Source of the DNA: Adiantum capillus-veneris
Lineage: Eukaryota; Streptophyta; Polypodiopsida; Polypodiales; Pteridaceae
Direction of reading: 5' to 3'
Assembly (NCBI GenBank): GCA_014529385.2
Contig: CM043942.1
Coordinates: 6,511,001-6,575,000 of the forward strand
DNA length: 64,000 bases
Both the position numbers and the translations under genes were made by a program. The notes under the pieces are model-generated. The model searched no databases, had not been told where the DNA came from, and saw nothing but the letters and a program-made list of their open reading frames with translations. Of this stretch, positions 49,179 to 62,733 are shown piece after piece. Positions within the stretch are counted from its first letter, which is position 1, and every line of letters begins with the position of its first letter.

Positions 49179-49812
49179 ATGATCCTGATCAAAATTTTAG
49201 TGTAGCCCCCCAGTCACTCACGCTTAAATATTTTCGGTTTTTTTTTTAATATAATTTTTTTTAAGTTTTTTTTAAAATTTTAAAGGCGATGACCGCGCGC
49301 GATTTAGGTGACCCTTTCTTGGCCACACACACTGTCAACACCTACCTAACCTCTCTGTCAACAGCTCACAGACAGCTCACTACCTTATCTACTTACTAAC
49401 AGTGCTGCTAACCACTAACTAATCTACTAACTAATCTGTTAACCACTCTGCTAACTGCTTACTGACAGTGGGCTAACTGTCCACCTACTTCCTCTCTCAC
49501 TACCTTACTGTGCAAAGACTGTGTGCAGGCAAACCTTGACAGAAAAATGTGTACAGACTATGTGCAAACAGAAATTGCTAACTGCCTTCCTACTTATTCA
49601 TTCACTGCGAACAAGCTAACGACTACTAATTGTGCAAAGACTGTGTGCAAACAGAAAACACAACATTATGCAGAAATCACAGAACTTGCAGACAATACAA
49701 AAATTAACAACTTGCAGAAAAATAACTCATTCCTCTTCCGCTTCCTCTTCTTTCCTACTACAAACAACTCATAGGAGAAGCACAAAGTGCCTCTTGGGCT
49801 TAGTGCAGGGTG
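49179..49812. other. Untranslated leader of the Gypsy element
   Basis: An A/T run at 49230-49285 is followed by loosely repeated CTAACNACT-type words at 49340-49480. No gene is seen. Confidence 0.45.
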
Positions 49813-49832
49813 ATTCCCCGACAGCGGCGCCA
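49813..49832 (-). promoter_or_regulatory. Primer-binding site of the Gypsy element
   Basis: On the minus strand TGGCGCCGCTGTCGGGGA starts four bases after the 5' LTR end. TGGCGCC-type sites occur in plant Tat/Ogre-like elements. Confidence 0.85.
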
Positions 49833-49836
49833 AAAA

Positions 49837-50669
49837 TGTGCGCTCCTTATCGCACTGTCGAAGCAAGGGCCTTGCCTAACATTGTGTGCGAGCCATAGAC
49901 GGCTCCAAGCACACAACTAGCTTAACTAGTAAGCTCAAAAGAGGGCAATGGTGTGTCACTCACGGCTCTATGCTCCTGCCGTGGAGGATTCCTCACCGCG
50001 AAGAAGAAGGAGACGCCACTACGTCGCGCTCAACCGCTTCACCGCCGTCGTGCCGCCGCAATGCTCGATCGCACTCTCAAAAAATGTGCGCTCCTTGCCG
50101 CACTCTCGAAGCAAGGGCCTTGCCTAACACTGTGTGCGAGCCATAGACGGCTCCAAGCACACAACTAGCTTAACTAGTAAGCTCAAAAGAGGGCAATGGT
50201 GTGTCACTCACCGCTCTATGCTCCTGCAGTGGAGGATTCCTTGCTGCGAAGAAGAAGGAGACGCCGCTACGTCGCGCTCAACCGCTCCACCGCCGTCGTG
50301 CCGCTGCAATGCTCGATCGCGCGCTCTCTCTCTCTCTCTCTCTCACACACACATACACACACACACAAGGAGGTGAAGAAGAAGAAGATGGAGATGGAGA
50401 TGGAGCAAGAGCACTCTTCTATTGGACAAATGAGAGAATAAGTGAATTTTAGAGTTAGTTGGCTTTTATATGAGCTCACCCCATTCACACTTGGGCGCCC
50501 ATGCTTAGCCAACTAATCCCTTGAATGTCCCAGTTAGAGTGCGCCTCTCATCGGCGATCACTCTTATCCTTTTCTTATTGGTCCGACAAGCCCGGTACCT
50601 GACTCTACCAAATACATAATACACGTCCGTCGTAGGTGATGGGGTATCCGTGAGCCGTGAGGGTTAACA
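49837..50669 (-). repeat. 5' LTR of the Gypsy element with internal duplication
   Basis: 833 bp against 649 bp in the other LTR. The first 248 bp (49837-50084) are a second copy of the segment that begins again at 50085. The duplication joint CTCAAAAAATGTGCG resembles the LTR-leader joint CCAAAAATGTGCG. Confidence 0.9.
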
Positions 50670-50968
50670 GTGGTCGAGCATGCCTGGGTGTGAGCGGGTG
50701 TGCCAAGATGATGGATGTCTTTTGTATCTTCATTATAATCAATATAAGTGGCTACCTTGCTAATGGAAGGTAAGACTAGTTTGGTTCATTCTCTCTCTTG
50801 TGACAAGTACGTCACATTTGTGGTGTGTGGTTGGGCATGCCTGGATGTGAATGGATGTGCCAAGATGATGGCAGTATTTTGTACCTCCATGATAATCAAT
50901 ATAAGTGGTTGCCTTGCTAGTGGAAGGTAAGCCTAGTTTGGTTCATTCTCTCTCTTTTGACAAGTATG

Positions 50969-51109
<141 letters not shown>

Positions 51110-51320
51110 TGAAGGAGTACGAGCGGAAGTGCGACGCGAGAGCAGAAGTGCGACGCGAGAGACAGTGCGAGAAGAAGAGCACGACGATATGGTGAACTCG
51201 CTCTACTGTAATGTGTAGAGCATAGTGAGTTCTTATTAGGTTTTTACAAAAGAATATGTGTACATACTTGGCGGCCCGCCCACTTACCTGGGCGACCACA
51301 TTGGGCTTTATACCCCAACA
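51110..51320 (-). repeat. 3' LTR of the second Copia
   Basis: 211 bp; it carries a 19-bp tandem duplication absent from the other LTR. Confidence 0.92.
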
Positions 51321-51476
51321 ACCTCCCACTTAAAGTCCAATGTGGTACTTTAAGTGTGAGAGAAGCTACTATACAAGCTAATATACAAGAGATGTAGAGA
51401 AGTGATGCACTACCCTACACCTAGCTGCTTGCGAAAATGCGCAAAGCTCTCTGAGGGAAGTCCTTTTGTAAGTAGA

Positions 51477-54400
51477 TCAGCAGGATTTTTTGGTGTGAAC
51501 TTTGACAAGCTGAAGTTGCTTATCCTCGAGAATTTCCCTAATGAAATGATACTTCACATCCACATGCTTTGTCTTTGAGTGATAAACTGGATTGCGAGCC
51601 AATTGTATAGCACTTTGACTATCACAATATAACACAGGCATCTCTTCTTTGATTCCCAAATCTGTTACTAGTCGATTAAGCCAAATTGATTCTTTGCATG
51701 CCTCTGATGCTGCAACATATTCAGCCTCTATAGTAGACTGAGTAACACAATCTTATAATCTAGAACACCATGATACTGCTCCACCAGCCAATGTAAAGAC
51801 ATGCCCTGACGTAGACCTTTGGTTGTCTAAGTCACCTGCATAATCTGAGTCTGTAAAACCCTTTACACTTAGCTCCTGACTCCCATAGCATATACGCATA
51901 CTCTTTGTAGCTTTCAGGTATCTCAATATTTCTTTCACTGCCTCCCAATGTTTCTTGCCTGGGTTTGACATGTATGGACTTACTACTCCCACTGCAAATG
52001 CAATGTCTAGGCGAGTAGTAATCATTGTATACATCAAACTACCCACTGCAGATGCATATGGAATCTTATCCATTTCAGCCTGTTCTTCCTCAGACACAGG
52101 ACAATCTTGTTTGCTAAGTTTCACATATGGTGGCAATGGAACACTCAATGCCTTTCCCTTATCCATATTGAAACGTTGCAAAACCTTGTCAATATACTCT
52201 GTTTGAGATAACCAAATCAACTTCTTTGATCTGTCTCTCTCAATGCGCATACCAAGTATATGACTTGCCTCACCCATGTCTTTCATGTCAAACGATTTTG
52301 CCATCTTTGACTTCAAAGCTGAAATTTCTTCCAAGTGCTTGCCAGCAACCAACATGTCATCCACATACAAAATAAGGATCAGCCAACTGCCATCCTTAGC
52401 GTTCTTTGTATATAGACAGTGATCGAACTCACTACGTTTGTAGCCTTGAGAAAGCATAAACTTGTGGAACTTATGGTACCATGCCCTCGGTGATTGTTTT
52501 AAGCCATAAAGACTCTTTAACAACTAGCATACCCAATCTTCCTTGCCTTTCTCAACAAACCCTTCTGGCTGCTGCATGTAAATTTCCACATCTAAATCAC
52601 CATGCAAGAACGCTGTCTTGACATCCATTTGGTGCAACACCAAATCTAATATGGCAACCAATGCAAGAAAGCATCTCAATGTAGTCATCTTGACCACCGG
52701 AGAGAAGACTTCATCAAAGTCAATGCCTTGTTCTTGCTTAAAGCCCTTGGAAACAAGCCTTGCTTTGTACTTTGGTTGACTATCATGAGTGGTAATCTTA
52801 TACCTATAAACCCATTTACAAGGTAGAGCGTTTTTGCCCTATGGTAATTTAACTAGCTTCCATGTCTGGTTTTTATGCAGAGCTGTCATCTCTGACTGCA
52901 TGGCAATTGCCAATTCCCGGAGTCCTTCATTTGCACTGCTTCCTTGTAACATGAAGGCTCATTGCAATTAGTCAACATGACATAGTTCATAGATGGAACA
53001 AACCTATCAGGAGGTCGCGTGATACGTCCAGATCTACGCACAATAGGTGGCTCAGGCTCAGCCACAACCTGTGGTTCCACTCTATCCTGTCCTTGCTCCT
53101 CTTGAGCCTTGACATTTTACATCTTCTTGGAAGACAAATCTTCTAATCTCCTCAACCCTCTCTGGTTTAGAATGATATTTGGCTTCATTAAAGTGAACAT
53201 CATTGCTGCAAATAACCTTTCTAGATTCGGGATTCCAAAGTCTGTACCCCATCTCACCAGAATTACCATAGCCTAGAAAGATGCACTTTCTACTCTTTGG
53301 CTCAAGTTTGTCCTAAATTCCTTTGGAACATGAGTATATGCCTCACAGCCAAAGACTCTGAGATGCTTGTATGAGGGCATTTTGCCTGACCATACCATCT
53401 CTGCCACTGAATCCTTCTGCAAAACCTTGCTAGGAGATCTATTTATAAGATGAACAGCTGTTGATACAGCTTCAGCCCAAAACCCATTTGGCATTTGTGC
53501 ATTAGACAACATACTTATGACCTTCTCTTGTATGGTCCTATTCATCCTCTCAGCAACACCATTTTGAGGAGGATTGTAAGGAGCAGTAAGTTCATGTTTT
53601 ATACCTTTTGACTCACAAAAGTCCTGAAAGGCCTTTGAAACAAACTCTCCACCATTGTCAGTGCATAAGCATTTAAGCTTCTTGCCACTATGATTCTCCA
53701 CAAGTGTCACAAACGTTTTGAAAACACTAAACTATTCATCCTTGTGCTTGAGAAAGTAAACCCATACTTTCCTCGAGTAATCATCTATAAATGTCATAAA
53801 GTAAGAAGCTCCCCCTAGAGATAGGTTAGGCATAGGTCCACACAAATCACTATGAACAAGTGCCAACTGTGTATCTCTTCTACTGCTTCTATGCTTATGT
53901 GGCTGTTGTGTTTGCTTACCATACAGACAATGTTCACAGAATTCAAAATCATTAAATGACAAGCCTGGAAAATAACCAGAATGAGACAAGATTTCCATTC
54001 CCTTCTTGGACATATGTCTTAACCGGCTATGCCACAAAGAAACATTCGGCTGCTCGGTTACATTGATGACATTTTTAGAGACATTTGATACATAAATCAT
54101 GTAAAGTCCTCCAGACTTTACTCCATGTGCTACTGTCATAGAACCCTTGGATATCTTCCACATATTCTGTCCAAAAGTGGTTACGTAGCCAGCATCATCA
54201 AGTAAACCTGTGCTGATCAAGCTCTTTGTAATTGCGGGAACATGTCTCACATTCTTCAGCATGAAAGAAGAGCCATTCTGAAACTTCAATTGAACATCTC
54301 CAACACCTAAGATCTCACATGTCTGCCCATTGCCTAGCCGAACATGATCTTTAGTGGTCACATAAGAGGTAAACCACTCCTTGTTTGGGGACACATGAAG

Positions 54401-55381
54401 TGATGCCCCTGAGTCTATAATCCAGTCACTCAGTGCATTTCCATCAGATGCTGTAAGAAGAGCTGAGTCCATTGTATTTTTCAAGAAGTAGATATCTCCT
54501 GACACTAGACTGTCATCCTCTGCAACAATGTTTGTCACATTTATTTCTTGAATCTTCACTGAGGACTTGTTTTTCTCACCATGGTCTTCTGCTTTCTCTT
54601 TGCCTTTTTCTGCTTTCCATTCTCTGCAGTCTCTTTTCATGTGACCCTTCTTGCCACAATGGTAGCATTATATGTCACTCTTGCCTTTAGCACTGCGGGA
54701 CTTGCTACGAGACTGGTCCCTCTTTCCACCTTTGTACTTTTCTTTGGTCCTTCCCCTGACAACTAAGGCTGTTCCTTTGCCTTTTTCCATTGTCTTTCTG
54801 TTGGTTTCTTCAGTAAGCAGACTGCCTTCTACACCTGCTATGGTCAAACCATCTAGAGGTGCAGAATTACTCAAAGCTGTGCGAAAAGTGTCCCAACTTT
54901 TCGGCAATGTGATCAACAAGAACATAGCTCTAACAGGTTCATCAAACTTGACACCTTGAGCTAACAACTGACTGTAGATGGTGTTGAATTCATTCAGATG
55001 ATTGGACATAGGTGTCCCTTCTTTCATCTTCAAGTCAACAAGCTTCTTAAGCCAGTATACCTGTGAAGCTGCACTCTGCTTCTCATAAAGATCACTCAGC
55101 TTTGTCCATGCTTGATAAGCCGACATCTCGTCTGCTACATTGAAGTAAACGCTTTCTGCCAAAGTCAGCATAATGGTAGAAAGTGCCAATTCATCCATTT
55201 CGCTCCATTCATCTTCGTCCATGTCTTCGTCCATATCTTGTGGTTTTATCCCCTTGAGATTTATACGTTTTATCTGCTTCTTTTGTACCAACACGTGCCA
55301 AATCTGCTTCTTCCACAATGGGAAATTAGTTCCATCCAGCTTCTTGATATTGTAAAGAGCAGTGTCTTGTGATCCAGCCAT
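51477..55381 (-). pseudogene. Copia gag-pol polyprotein, multiple breaks
   Basis: Gag starts at ATG 55381 (MAGSQDTALYNIKKLDGTNF). A TAA at 54668 interrupts the frame just before the zinc knuckle CYHCGKKGHMKRDC. Protease has WIIDSGASLHVS. Integrase has HSRLRHMSKKGM...CEHCLYGK and PYNPPQNGVAERMNR. A poor stretch lies at about 53270-52530. RT has LKSLYGLKQSPRAWY and LYVDDMLVAGKH, and RNase H has DSDYAGDLDNQRSTSGH and YCDSQSAIQLARNP. The order is that of Ty1/Copia. It belongs to a different family from the intact Copia at 3976, as shown by different LTRs and only general similarity of protein motifs. Confidence 0.92.
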
Positions 55382-56466
55382 AGCTACGCTTCACAGTAGT
55401 TTACTTTCCTGGGAAAAATTCGGTAGAGTTTCCCCTGTAAACTGACCTCTGAACCAATATCAACCTGTCAAATGAACCAAGAAAGCTTCAGATTCTGAAG
55501 AAATTTTGGCAGAGTCTCCTTTGTAAAATGGCTCTGGTGTACTAAAAAACAGACCAAAAACAGCTCAAAAAACCACTGTCTCTCTAACACTGTAAGCTGT
55601 GGGTAAACCTGTCCTCCACCTGTACTGTCTCTGACTGTCCTGTCTCACTATCCTGTAAGCATAGACTGCGACAATGCCACAACGGCAGTAAAGCAAAGAT
55701 GCAATCCCAGCTGTCTAACTCACAGTCAATACATCCTAGCTGCCTATCTGAGGGTGCTCGAGGGATCGCTCCAAGACCTGTATCACCGAAAGGATCTCAA
55801 CATTCGAGAATCCCCCAGCTCAATAAAACCTCACTCGACCCTCAACAAAGGCTGCAGTAAATCTGACAATACATAGACTTCCCACAAAGTCATACATCCA
55901 CAAATTTCCCATTGTATGTTGTAACCGCTGCGGCGGTTGTTTGCTGCGTGACTCACAGCCAGCAAACCCTCAATAGACATACATCATCTCTGACAATACA
56001 TCCCATGTGGAAGTACTTGCAATGTCAGGATGAAATCTGGAATATCAAGCAGCAAACACAAGCTACCTGATGAACTAGTGGATGTCGCCTACAATTTGTG
56101 TGTAGATGCACCGGTGTCGTATGTGACACGCCTCCAAGAACTGTGAGCCGTCCTTCGATGTGTAGACAACCACAAATCAACACTCTAGGAGTGCCGATAT
56201 CCTTAGCACCTGCAGTCATAGGCCGAAACCCTAAATTTGCAGAGTCGGATCTGCACCCGCCAAGACCACATAGTCGAAAATGGCCTGCGCAGAACTTTGT
56301 CGAAGCCGAACAGTGACCGAGATGACCTCAGAATGAAATTCTCAGAACACCAAGCACTTCGGGCTTTTCCACAAGAATTGGGGCCGTGTCTTCGCCTGTC
56401 GAATCTCACTCCAATCTGAGCAGGTGACTCCGGCTACCTGAAAATGCTACCCCGAGCCTCGATCTG
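55382..56466 (-). other. Leader between the second Copia's 5' LTR and gag
   Basis: About 1.1 kb without a recognisable gene, longer than usual for a Copia leader. Nothing else is seen. Confidence 0.45.
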
Positions 56467-56480
56467 AGCTCTGATACCAG
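56467..56480 (-). promoter_or_regulatory. Primer-binding site of the second Copia
   Basis: CTGGTATCAGAGC on the minus strand, one or two bases inside the 5' LTR. Confidence 0.9.
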
Positions 56481-56481
56481 T

Positions 56482-56673
56482 TGAAGGAGTACGAGCGGAA
56501 GTGCGACGCGAGAGAGAGTGCGAGAAGAAGAGCACGATGATATGGTGAACTCGCTCTACTGTAATGTATAGAGCATAGTGAGTTCTTATTAGGTTTTAAC
56601 AAAAGAATATGTGTACATACCTGGCGGCCCGCCCACTTACCTGGGCAACCACATTGGGCTTTATACCCCAACA
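56482..56673 (-). repeat. 5' LTR of the second Copia
   Basis: 192 bp, very similar to 51110-51320 apart from the 19-bp unit and a few substitutions. Confidence 0.92.
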
Positions 56674-56817
56674 CATACATATACATATGTGTGTGTGTGT
56701 TTGTGCCATACACACATACATTTATTTATTTATTTTCTTGGGGTTTTTTTTTACATAGGTCTTGAGGCCTCTTGTTGTTGCTACAATACAGTAACTATGA
56801 TATTAAAAATTTTCATG

Positions 56818-56956
<139 letters not shown>

Positions 56957-57160
56957 TGGGTGGATAGCAGTTTATGTGGATCTCATGTGTGCATACACAT
57001 ATAACTTGTCATCGTGATGCAATAGTTGACAAATTGGCATTGCGGTTGAAGTGACGACCCCAAGTCAATGCATGGAAAGTATAAGGAAACTCCTTTTTCT
57101 AAATCTCTTTATCTTTTTCTCAATCTCTTTAAAGGAGAGTATAAATGGCTATGATTGGTT

Positions 57161-57161
<1 letters not shown>

Positions 57162-57245
<84 letters not shown>

Positions 57246-57484
57246 CGCACACACACACACACACGTACACGCACACACATCTTGATAAAGGAAGAATTTA
57301 AAATGTTGTAGGAATGATCCAATAAGATCTCAAGGATCTATGCGGTGGTCTCTCTCTCTCTCTAAGGTCTTGAATTTGAGACCACCGCATAGATCCTTGA
57401 GATCTTATTGGATCATTCCTACAACATTTTAAATTCTTCCTTTATCAAGATGTGTGTGCGTGTACGTGTGTGTGTGTGTGTGCG

Positions 57485-57556
<72 letters not shown>
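57162..57556. repeat. Near-perfect inverted repeat, arms about 110 bp plus (CT)n/(AG)n
   Basis: The arms end at 57352 (GGTCTC) and restart at 57378 (GAGACC), with a 25-nt spacer. From there outward to the CGCACGC/GCGTGCG words the arms match base for base, including an equal 17-nt CA/TG tract. Beyond that, the left arm is (CT)n (about 82 bp) and the right arm (AG)n (about 69 bp). Confidence 0.93.
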
Positions 57557-57561
<5 letters not shown>

Positions 57562-57849
57562 TTGTCGTCCTCGGAGGTCAAATATGACATATGCGACCAA
57601 AGTTACATGTGATGTAGTATGTGTATGGATAATGAGTGACTCTCGATGCTCCAAAATTGTGGTGATGAGAGTTGCAATAAATCGAGAGCCCACACTGTGG
57701 CTGGGAGAGGAAAGTGTGTAGGTTTTAGTCATGGCTGAAAATGTGACAAAAGCAAGCACTCTAGTAGTGTGTGGTACTCAACGAACTTGTAGTGATCATT
57801 GTGTGCACAATCGTTTTGACTCTTCTCCATTGCCCCAATTCCCTGTCTC

Positions 57850-60800
57850 TCATCGAAGGGAATGGAAGCTAAGCAAAATGGCTGCGATAGTGCATATGTC
57901 CGTCAAGGGGATAGGCTGAAGCATGTAAGTGTGAGTACGGTTTACTCTTTCATCAAAGAACATGATTTTGTAGTTGGGGGCAATATGGTTGGTGTAATGT
58001 ATGAAGCGTGATCCAACGGATTTCTCCCAAGCTATAATACATTGGCGTTGTAGAAAATCTTCATTCACTTGGGAATCAATTGAAGCATCATATAGCAATT
58101 GTAATGCATCCCATCTCCCAAACCACTTATTCATGTCTTGCATCCATCCCGTGCTCAAGATATTTCTTTTATGCGTCTTTTGAACTTTTTTGCTTGCTTC
58201 CTATGCAATTGTAGGAAGTCAATGTGAGGGGTTTTGACGCATCTTTATCTTGTACTGCACAACCCTTTTCATGCCCATAACCTCAATTGGAAGAGATCTT
58301 GACTCAAGAAGTAGGAGCATATATGGTGTTTGTGTTTTAACCTGGAGAAAGTTTGTAAAAAATTTCTTTTGGACATTCTCAAACTCTTTCCAAGTAGACT
58401 TTGAGATGCTCCCGCCGCACACTTCTACTCCATAAAGAAGAACCCGTGTCACCAATTCATTAAAAAGGTACTTCTCAAGAACCCAACACTTGATGTTTCC
58501 CGCATTATACATGTTCTCAAATGCATAATATGCTCTCTTTCCCACTTCCAAACGATGCATAGCACATTCATGCCACTTGTGATTGGATGGAACCTCAAGG
58601 CCAAGGTACTTGAAGCTCTTAAAAACTTCAAGTGTCTCATTGTTGTAAACAATGCATGGATTCTCCTTATGGTTGGTTTTCACAAGCATAACATTTGTTT
58701 TGGATTCATTCACAATCAGCCCACTAAGCAAGAAAAATTTCTCAAGGACTTCCATAAGCTTTTGTGCATCTTCTAAAGTGTGTGCTAGAAGCACTACATC
58801 ATCTGCATAGAACAAAAGCATGATCACCGCATTGCAAATAGTGACCTCTTCAATGCCTTCTTCTTGCATAAAGTCAAGTACCATTTGTTTCAATTGATCA
58901 ATACGCAGACCAAAGAGAGTTGGTGACAACGTGCATCCTTGTTTAACCCCAATAGTGCTTACAATTTTTTTCCAAATTCCTCTTCCCATGCACAATTGAC
59001 ACATCACCTTCTCATAGATTCAAGAAATTGCAATCATTTGCTCACTTGGCACTTGGAGTTCTTCCATCCTTCTCCAAAAATGGTTACGTAGAATTATATC
59101 AAAGTCTTTCCACAAAACAACAATACAATTGCTTGCCTTTCAACCAAATTTCCTCCATAAGAACACGAAGAGTGACAAGATGATCAATGGTGTTATGGAA
59201 TCGACAAAAACCCGCTTGTCCTTTTGCACGCTTGTCATTCTCTTCAATCCAATCACTCAATTTCATCTCCATTATGCATCCAAATAATTTTTCCTTAAGA
59301 GACCCAATCATTATAGTCCGGTAGTTGTTTACATTCTTTACATCCTCTCCTTTATGCAAAGGATTAACCTAATTAGTACTCCAATCATAAGGGATACCAT
59401 GTTGAAGTGCAAGGTTGAAAATATTATACATCCACTCATGGGTAAAATATCCTATCCATTTGATCATCTCCGGCTTGATACCTTGAAGATCTCCCGCTTT
59501 GCGAGTGGCCAACTTTTCAAGCCCACCGCATACATCCTCATTAGTATACAAAAGAGGGCATGCATGTGAGTGAACCATAAAATGATATTTCTCTAGCATT
59601 TGGTTATTCATATAATTTCCTACAATGTGTGTATATATCCACAAGACTCAAGTTACCAAAATTATCAACCCACTTGCCCCTCAAGTTTCTCCAAAATCTT
59701 CTACATGCACGTGCCTTTTCTTAGACTTGAGAAAGTTGTTGCTTTAATTCCCATTTTATTCTCTTCTTTTGAATCAATGCCTTGTATGTATGCAAATGAC
59801 TTTGATAGTGGTCTTTGTCCATAATTGCATCAAGATTTATCAAGGACTTTCGAGCATCTTGACATTATTTATCAAACCACATTTTGCGCGATCTATCTTT
59901 GTTGATATCATGGAGATGATTTATGGAAAAGCATTCTTTAGCACAAGAGCAAATAACTTTCTTGAAATCTTTCCATTTAGTTTTTAATGGTGCGTCATAC
60001 TGCTCAACCATTTCAATGTACATTGGTGCCCGTTTGAAATCCATACATAGTGATAAATTCTCTTCCCTTTGGCTAAGATTATCATGCTTAGTTGCTTCTC
60101 CACATGCAAGGTCAATACATAAGGTCCAATGGTCTGATTCCGGGGTCCATTGGCCAAACATAAAACTCTTTATGCGATACATGATGGCTTCGCAGAGTAG
60201 CATATAGTCAATCATACTATCCCCATTATGTTTTCTACATGTAAATCCATTGGTTCCACTCCACAAAGATACACCATTGGAAATGAGAATGTTCATGCTA
60301 TTACACATGTGTAAAATTATCTTTCCATAGTGATGCGGCTCTTTCTCATCCATTGAAGTATAATCATACAAGTGACTTTCCTCCAACTCCCTTGAAATAT
60401 ATGGCATATCAAATTATTGAGTATCATGTTGCAATGTTTTTGTGCAGGCATTCATATCCCCAGATACAATAACACCACTTTCACCTTTCAAATAAGAAAT
60501 GTCCTCTTCTAAATCAAAAAATGCCTAATGTCTATCCATGCAAGTATAAAAGGGAGAATCATGATGAGGAATGTAGCAACCGGCTACAAAAATGGGTGCT
60601 CTTTTTGGTTTCATAATTTTGAGCCATACATAATGTTTGTACTTGTCATCTTTCATAATTGATACAAAATCTTCCAATCCTTTCTTAACCATACATTCTA
60701 CCCCTCCTTTCTCTCTTTGCTGTTTGAGATTCTTTGACCACATCAATGAATATACATTGTAATCCTCCAAGCCGTTAATCCTTTGTATATCATGCTCCCA

Positions 60801-60875
60801 AGTTTCAACAAGTACAACATCGGCTTTGCTTGTTAGTTCATCAATGCCAACCCCCCGCATTCCATGGGTATCCAT
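57850..60875 (-). pseudogene. LINE ORF2 remnant: endonuclease and RT
   Basis: Endonuclease pieces: 60875-60525 (VLVETWEHDIQRI, VAGCYIPHHDSPFY) and 60407-59865 (ESDHWTLCIDLACG). RT pieces: 59644-59369, 59359-59099 (YRTIMIGSLKEKLFGC) and 59007-58219 (GVKQGCTLSPTLFGL, LLFYADDVVLLAH). The C-terminal piece is 58158-57850. At least five stops or frameshifts separate them. It is clearly homologous to 16027-19365. Confidence 0.9.
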
Positions 60876-61079
60876 TGCAATTCCATAAGCATATTTTCAA
60901 TTGTAACTCGACCTCATAGGTCACGCATCTTTATTTGCTCAAGGGACTTACCTCCTCCTTGAGTACATTTTCTTGGTGAGAGATCTCCTTGTTTTTCTTA
61001 TTCATTTCCTTGTATGCCTTGCGACGCATATCTTGCTGCTTAATAGTGTGATCCTCACATACAAAACATTTTGTTTCCC

Positions 61080-61763
61080 TCAAATAGATCCAATGATTAT
61101 CAAGGATAATCTTTCATTTGGTCTCATCCGGCATGGTGCATACAATTGGCCATCTCCCGAGCAAGGAGCTCCTTGCTTACCCACTCTATGTGCTCCATAG
61201 ACCATAACTCCGGACATGCCAAAGTGGGTTTTAAAGAAATCTTTGATAACAATGGAAAGAGAAGGAGGAGTCTCTAACTTCTCTTCAGGAATTCCAAAAA
61301 TAACAATGTTCTTGAAACATTGCTTCCGTTCCTTCAACTCCTCCACATCCACATTCTCAACATTCTTTGTTTGAGCCATAGTTTGCATGAGTGAGGAATT
61401 AGGAACCACATTGTTACCACATACATCAGTCTAAGACTTCTTTGTGCATAAATTTTTCATGCCGCATACATCCCGGCTCATGGTGTCAAGTTTCTCCTCT
61501 TTCAATACATGGTCATGCTCTACTTTGCTCATGCGCTCCTTCAAAGCATTCAAGTCCACAAGAGAGTGTTTACATTCATTGACTTCCTCTTCAATTTGCA
61601 TCAAACGTGTTGTTTGTATCTCAAGTGTCCTCTTGAGATTCTCATTCTCAATCACAAGTACCCTTAGCATGCCATTCTCCATTTCAAGTGCCCATAAGTC
61701 TTTGCCTTCTTTGTTTACAGTCTCTTGCAACGATATCAAGTATACCATGATCATGGTTTCCAA
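61080..61763 (-). pseudogene. LINE ORF1 remnant
   Basis: Coiled-coil part 61763-61431 (LKRTLEIQTTRLMQIEEEV) and RRM-like part 61409-61080 (FKNIVIFGIPEEKLE, AHRVGKQGAP). A stop lies between them at about 61431. It shows that the first LINE's TGA after AHRV is a mutation. Confidence 0.8.
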
Positions 61764-62103
61764 TGTTGTTGGTTGAGTGGTTGTGTTGCTATCTCAATTC
61801 ATAGGAGATTTGGGATCATTTTCCACAATGGTTGTGGACCTTGTTGAAGAAGAAGAACCCGTGCAAGTGCCGAAAGACATTGTATGTAAAATAAGAGATA
61901 AAAGTCAACTTTCCTGAACCTATTCATTTTCAAAATGCTTCTACAGAAATACCTTCCATAACTCTTTTTTTTTTTTCTTTACATCAATGCATAGAGGGTG
62001 TTGTTATTTTTGATTGAGGCTATAGATCACCCAAATCAAAGTTTGGATGAAGAAGTTAGGATCAAAAGAGTGAATTGCTACTTATTAGGTCAAAAAATGG
62101 ATG

Positions 62104-62107
<4 letters not shown>

Positions 62108-62147
<40 letters not shown>

Positions 62148-62235
62148 AAAAAAAATAACTTTGTTCAAACCCAAGTTGTCGAATAAATCTTTTGGGATTA
62201 TTCTTATAGGGTTAAAAAAAACCTTCTTCTTCTTT

Positions 62236-62267
<32 letters not shown>

Positions 62268-62275
62268 CCATACAT
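62108..62275 (+). repeat. (AG)n, then short repeat ending in (CT)n, copy 3
   Basis: (AG)n to about 62142. Then AAGTTGTCGAATAAATCTTTT and GGATTATTCTTATAGG, followed by (CT)n to 62270. It matches 27408 and 28040. Confidence 0.45.
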
Positions 62276-62733
62276 ATTAAATTGTTGAAGATTTATTATG
62301 TAACTTTAACATCTCTTTAGATTGTTCTCATATCCTTAACACTAGACTTGAATGAGCCACAAAATTGGCTGAAGCCACAAAAATGGTTCACATCAGGATT
62401 CTAGTAAATGAAACATAACTTTTGCATATGACATCAAAATTTCATGAAACTTCCTAATTATGGGTTCAAGATATGAAAAAGGTTTCTAAATACACTATTT
62501 ACATAAAAATATCAAAAATAAAAAAATTACTTTTCAAATATTAGTAAATTTTACGTAAAACTACACTTCAACACTTAACTTGGAGAAGTAAAAAATGTTG
62601 GTTGTCTTTGTATATGGGTTAAAAAATCTTGGTACATCTATCACATACCTATTCAAGGGTTTTTCAAAGAAGTATGGGTCTGCTTAACAATGATTTGATT
62701 TACTTTAAAGCAAATGCCCCCTGCCAAAAGGGT

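Larger units (their letters stand above)
51110..56673 (-). mobile_element. Second Ty1/Copia retrotransposon, decayed
   Basis: The LTRs at 51110-51320 (3') and 56482-56673 (5') begin TGAAGGAGTAC and end CCCCAACA in plus-strand view. The duplication CATAC is at 51105-51109 and 56674-56678. The initiator-Met primer-binding site is at about 56467-56480. The 3' LTR has an extra 19-bp tandem unit containing GTGCGACGCGAGA. The polyprotein is broken by stops and frameshifts. It inserted into a TA/CA microsatellite. Confidence 0.95.
57558..62105 (-). mobile_element. Second LINE of the same family, decayed
   Basis: The 3' end at left shares GTCGTCCTCGGAGGTCAAAT with the first LINE, and the 5' end at right shares TTAGGTCAAAAAA. 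(AG)n lies on both sides (57486-57556 and 62108-62142). The length is about 4.5 kb. ORF1 and ORF2 pieces are in the same order as in the intact-ORF2 copy but are broken many times. Confidence 0.85.
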
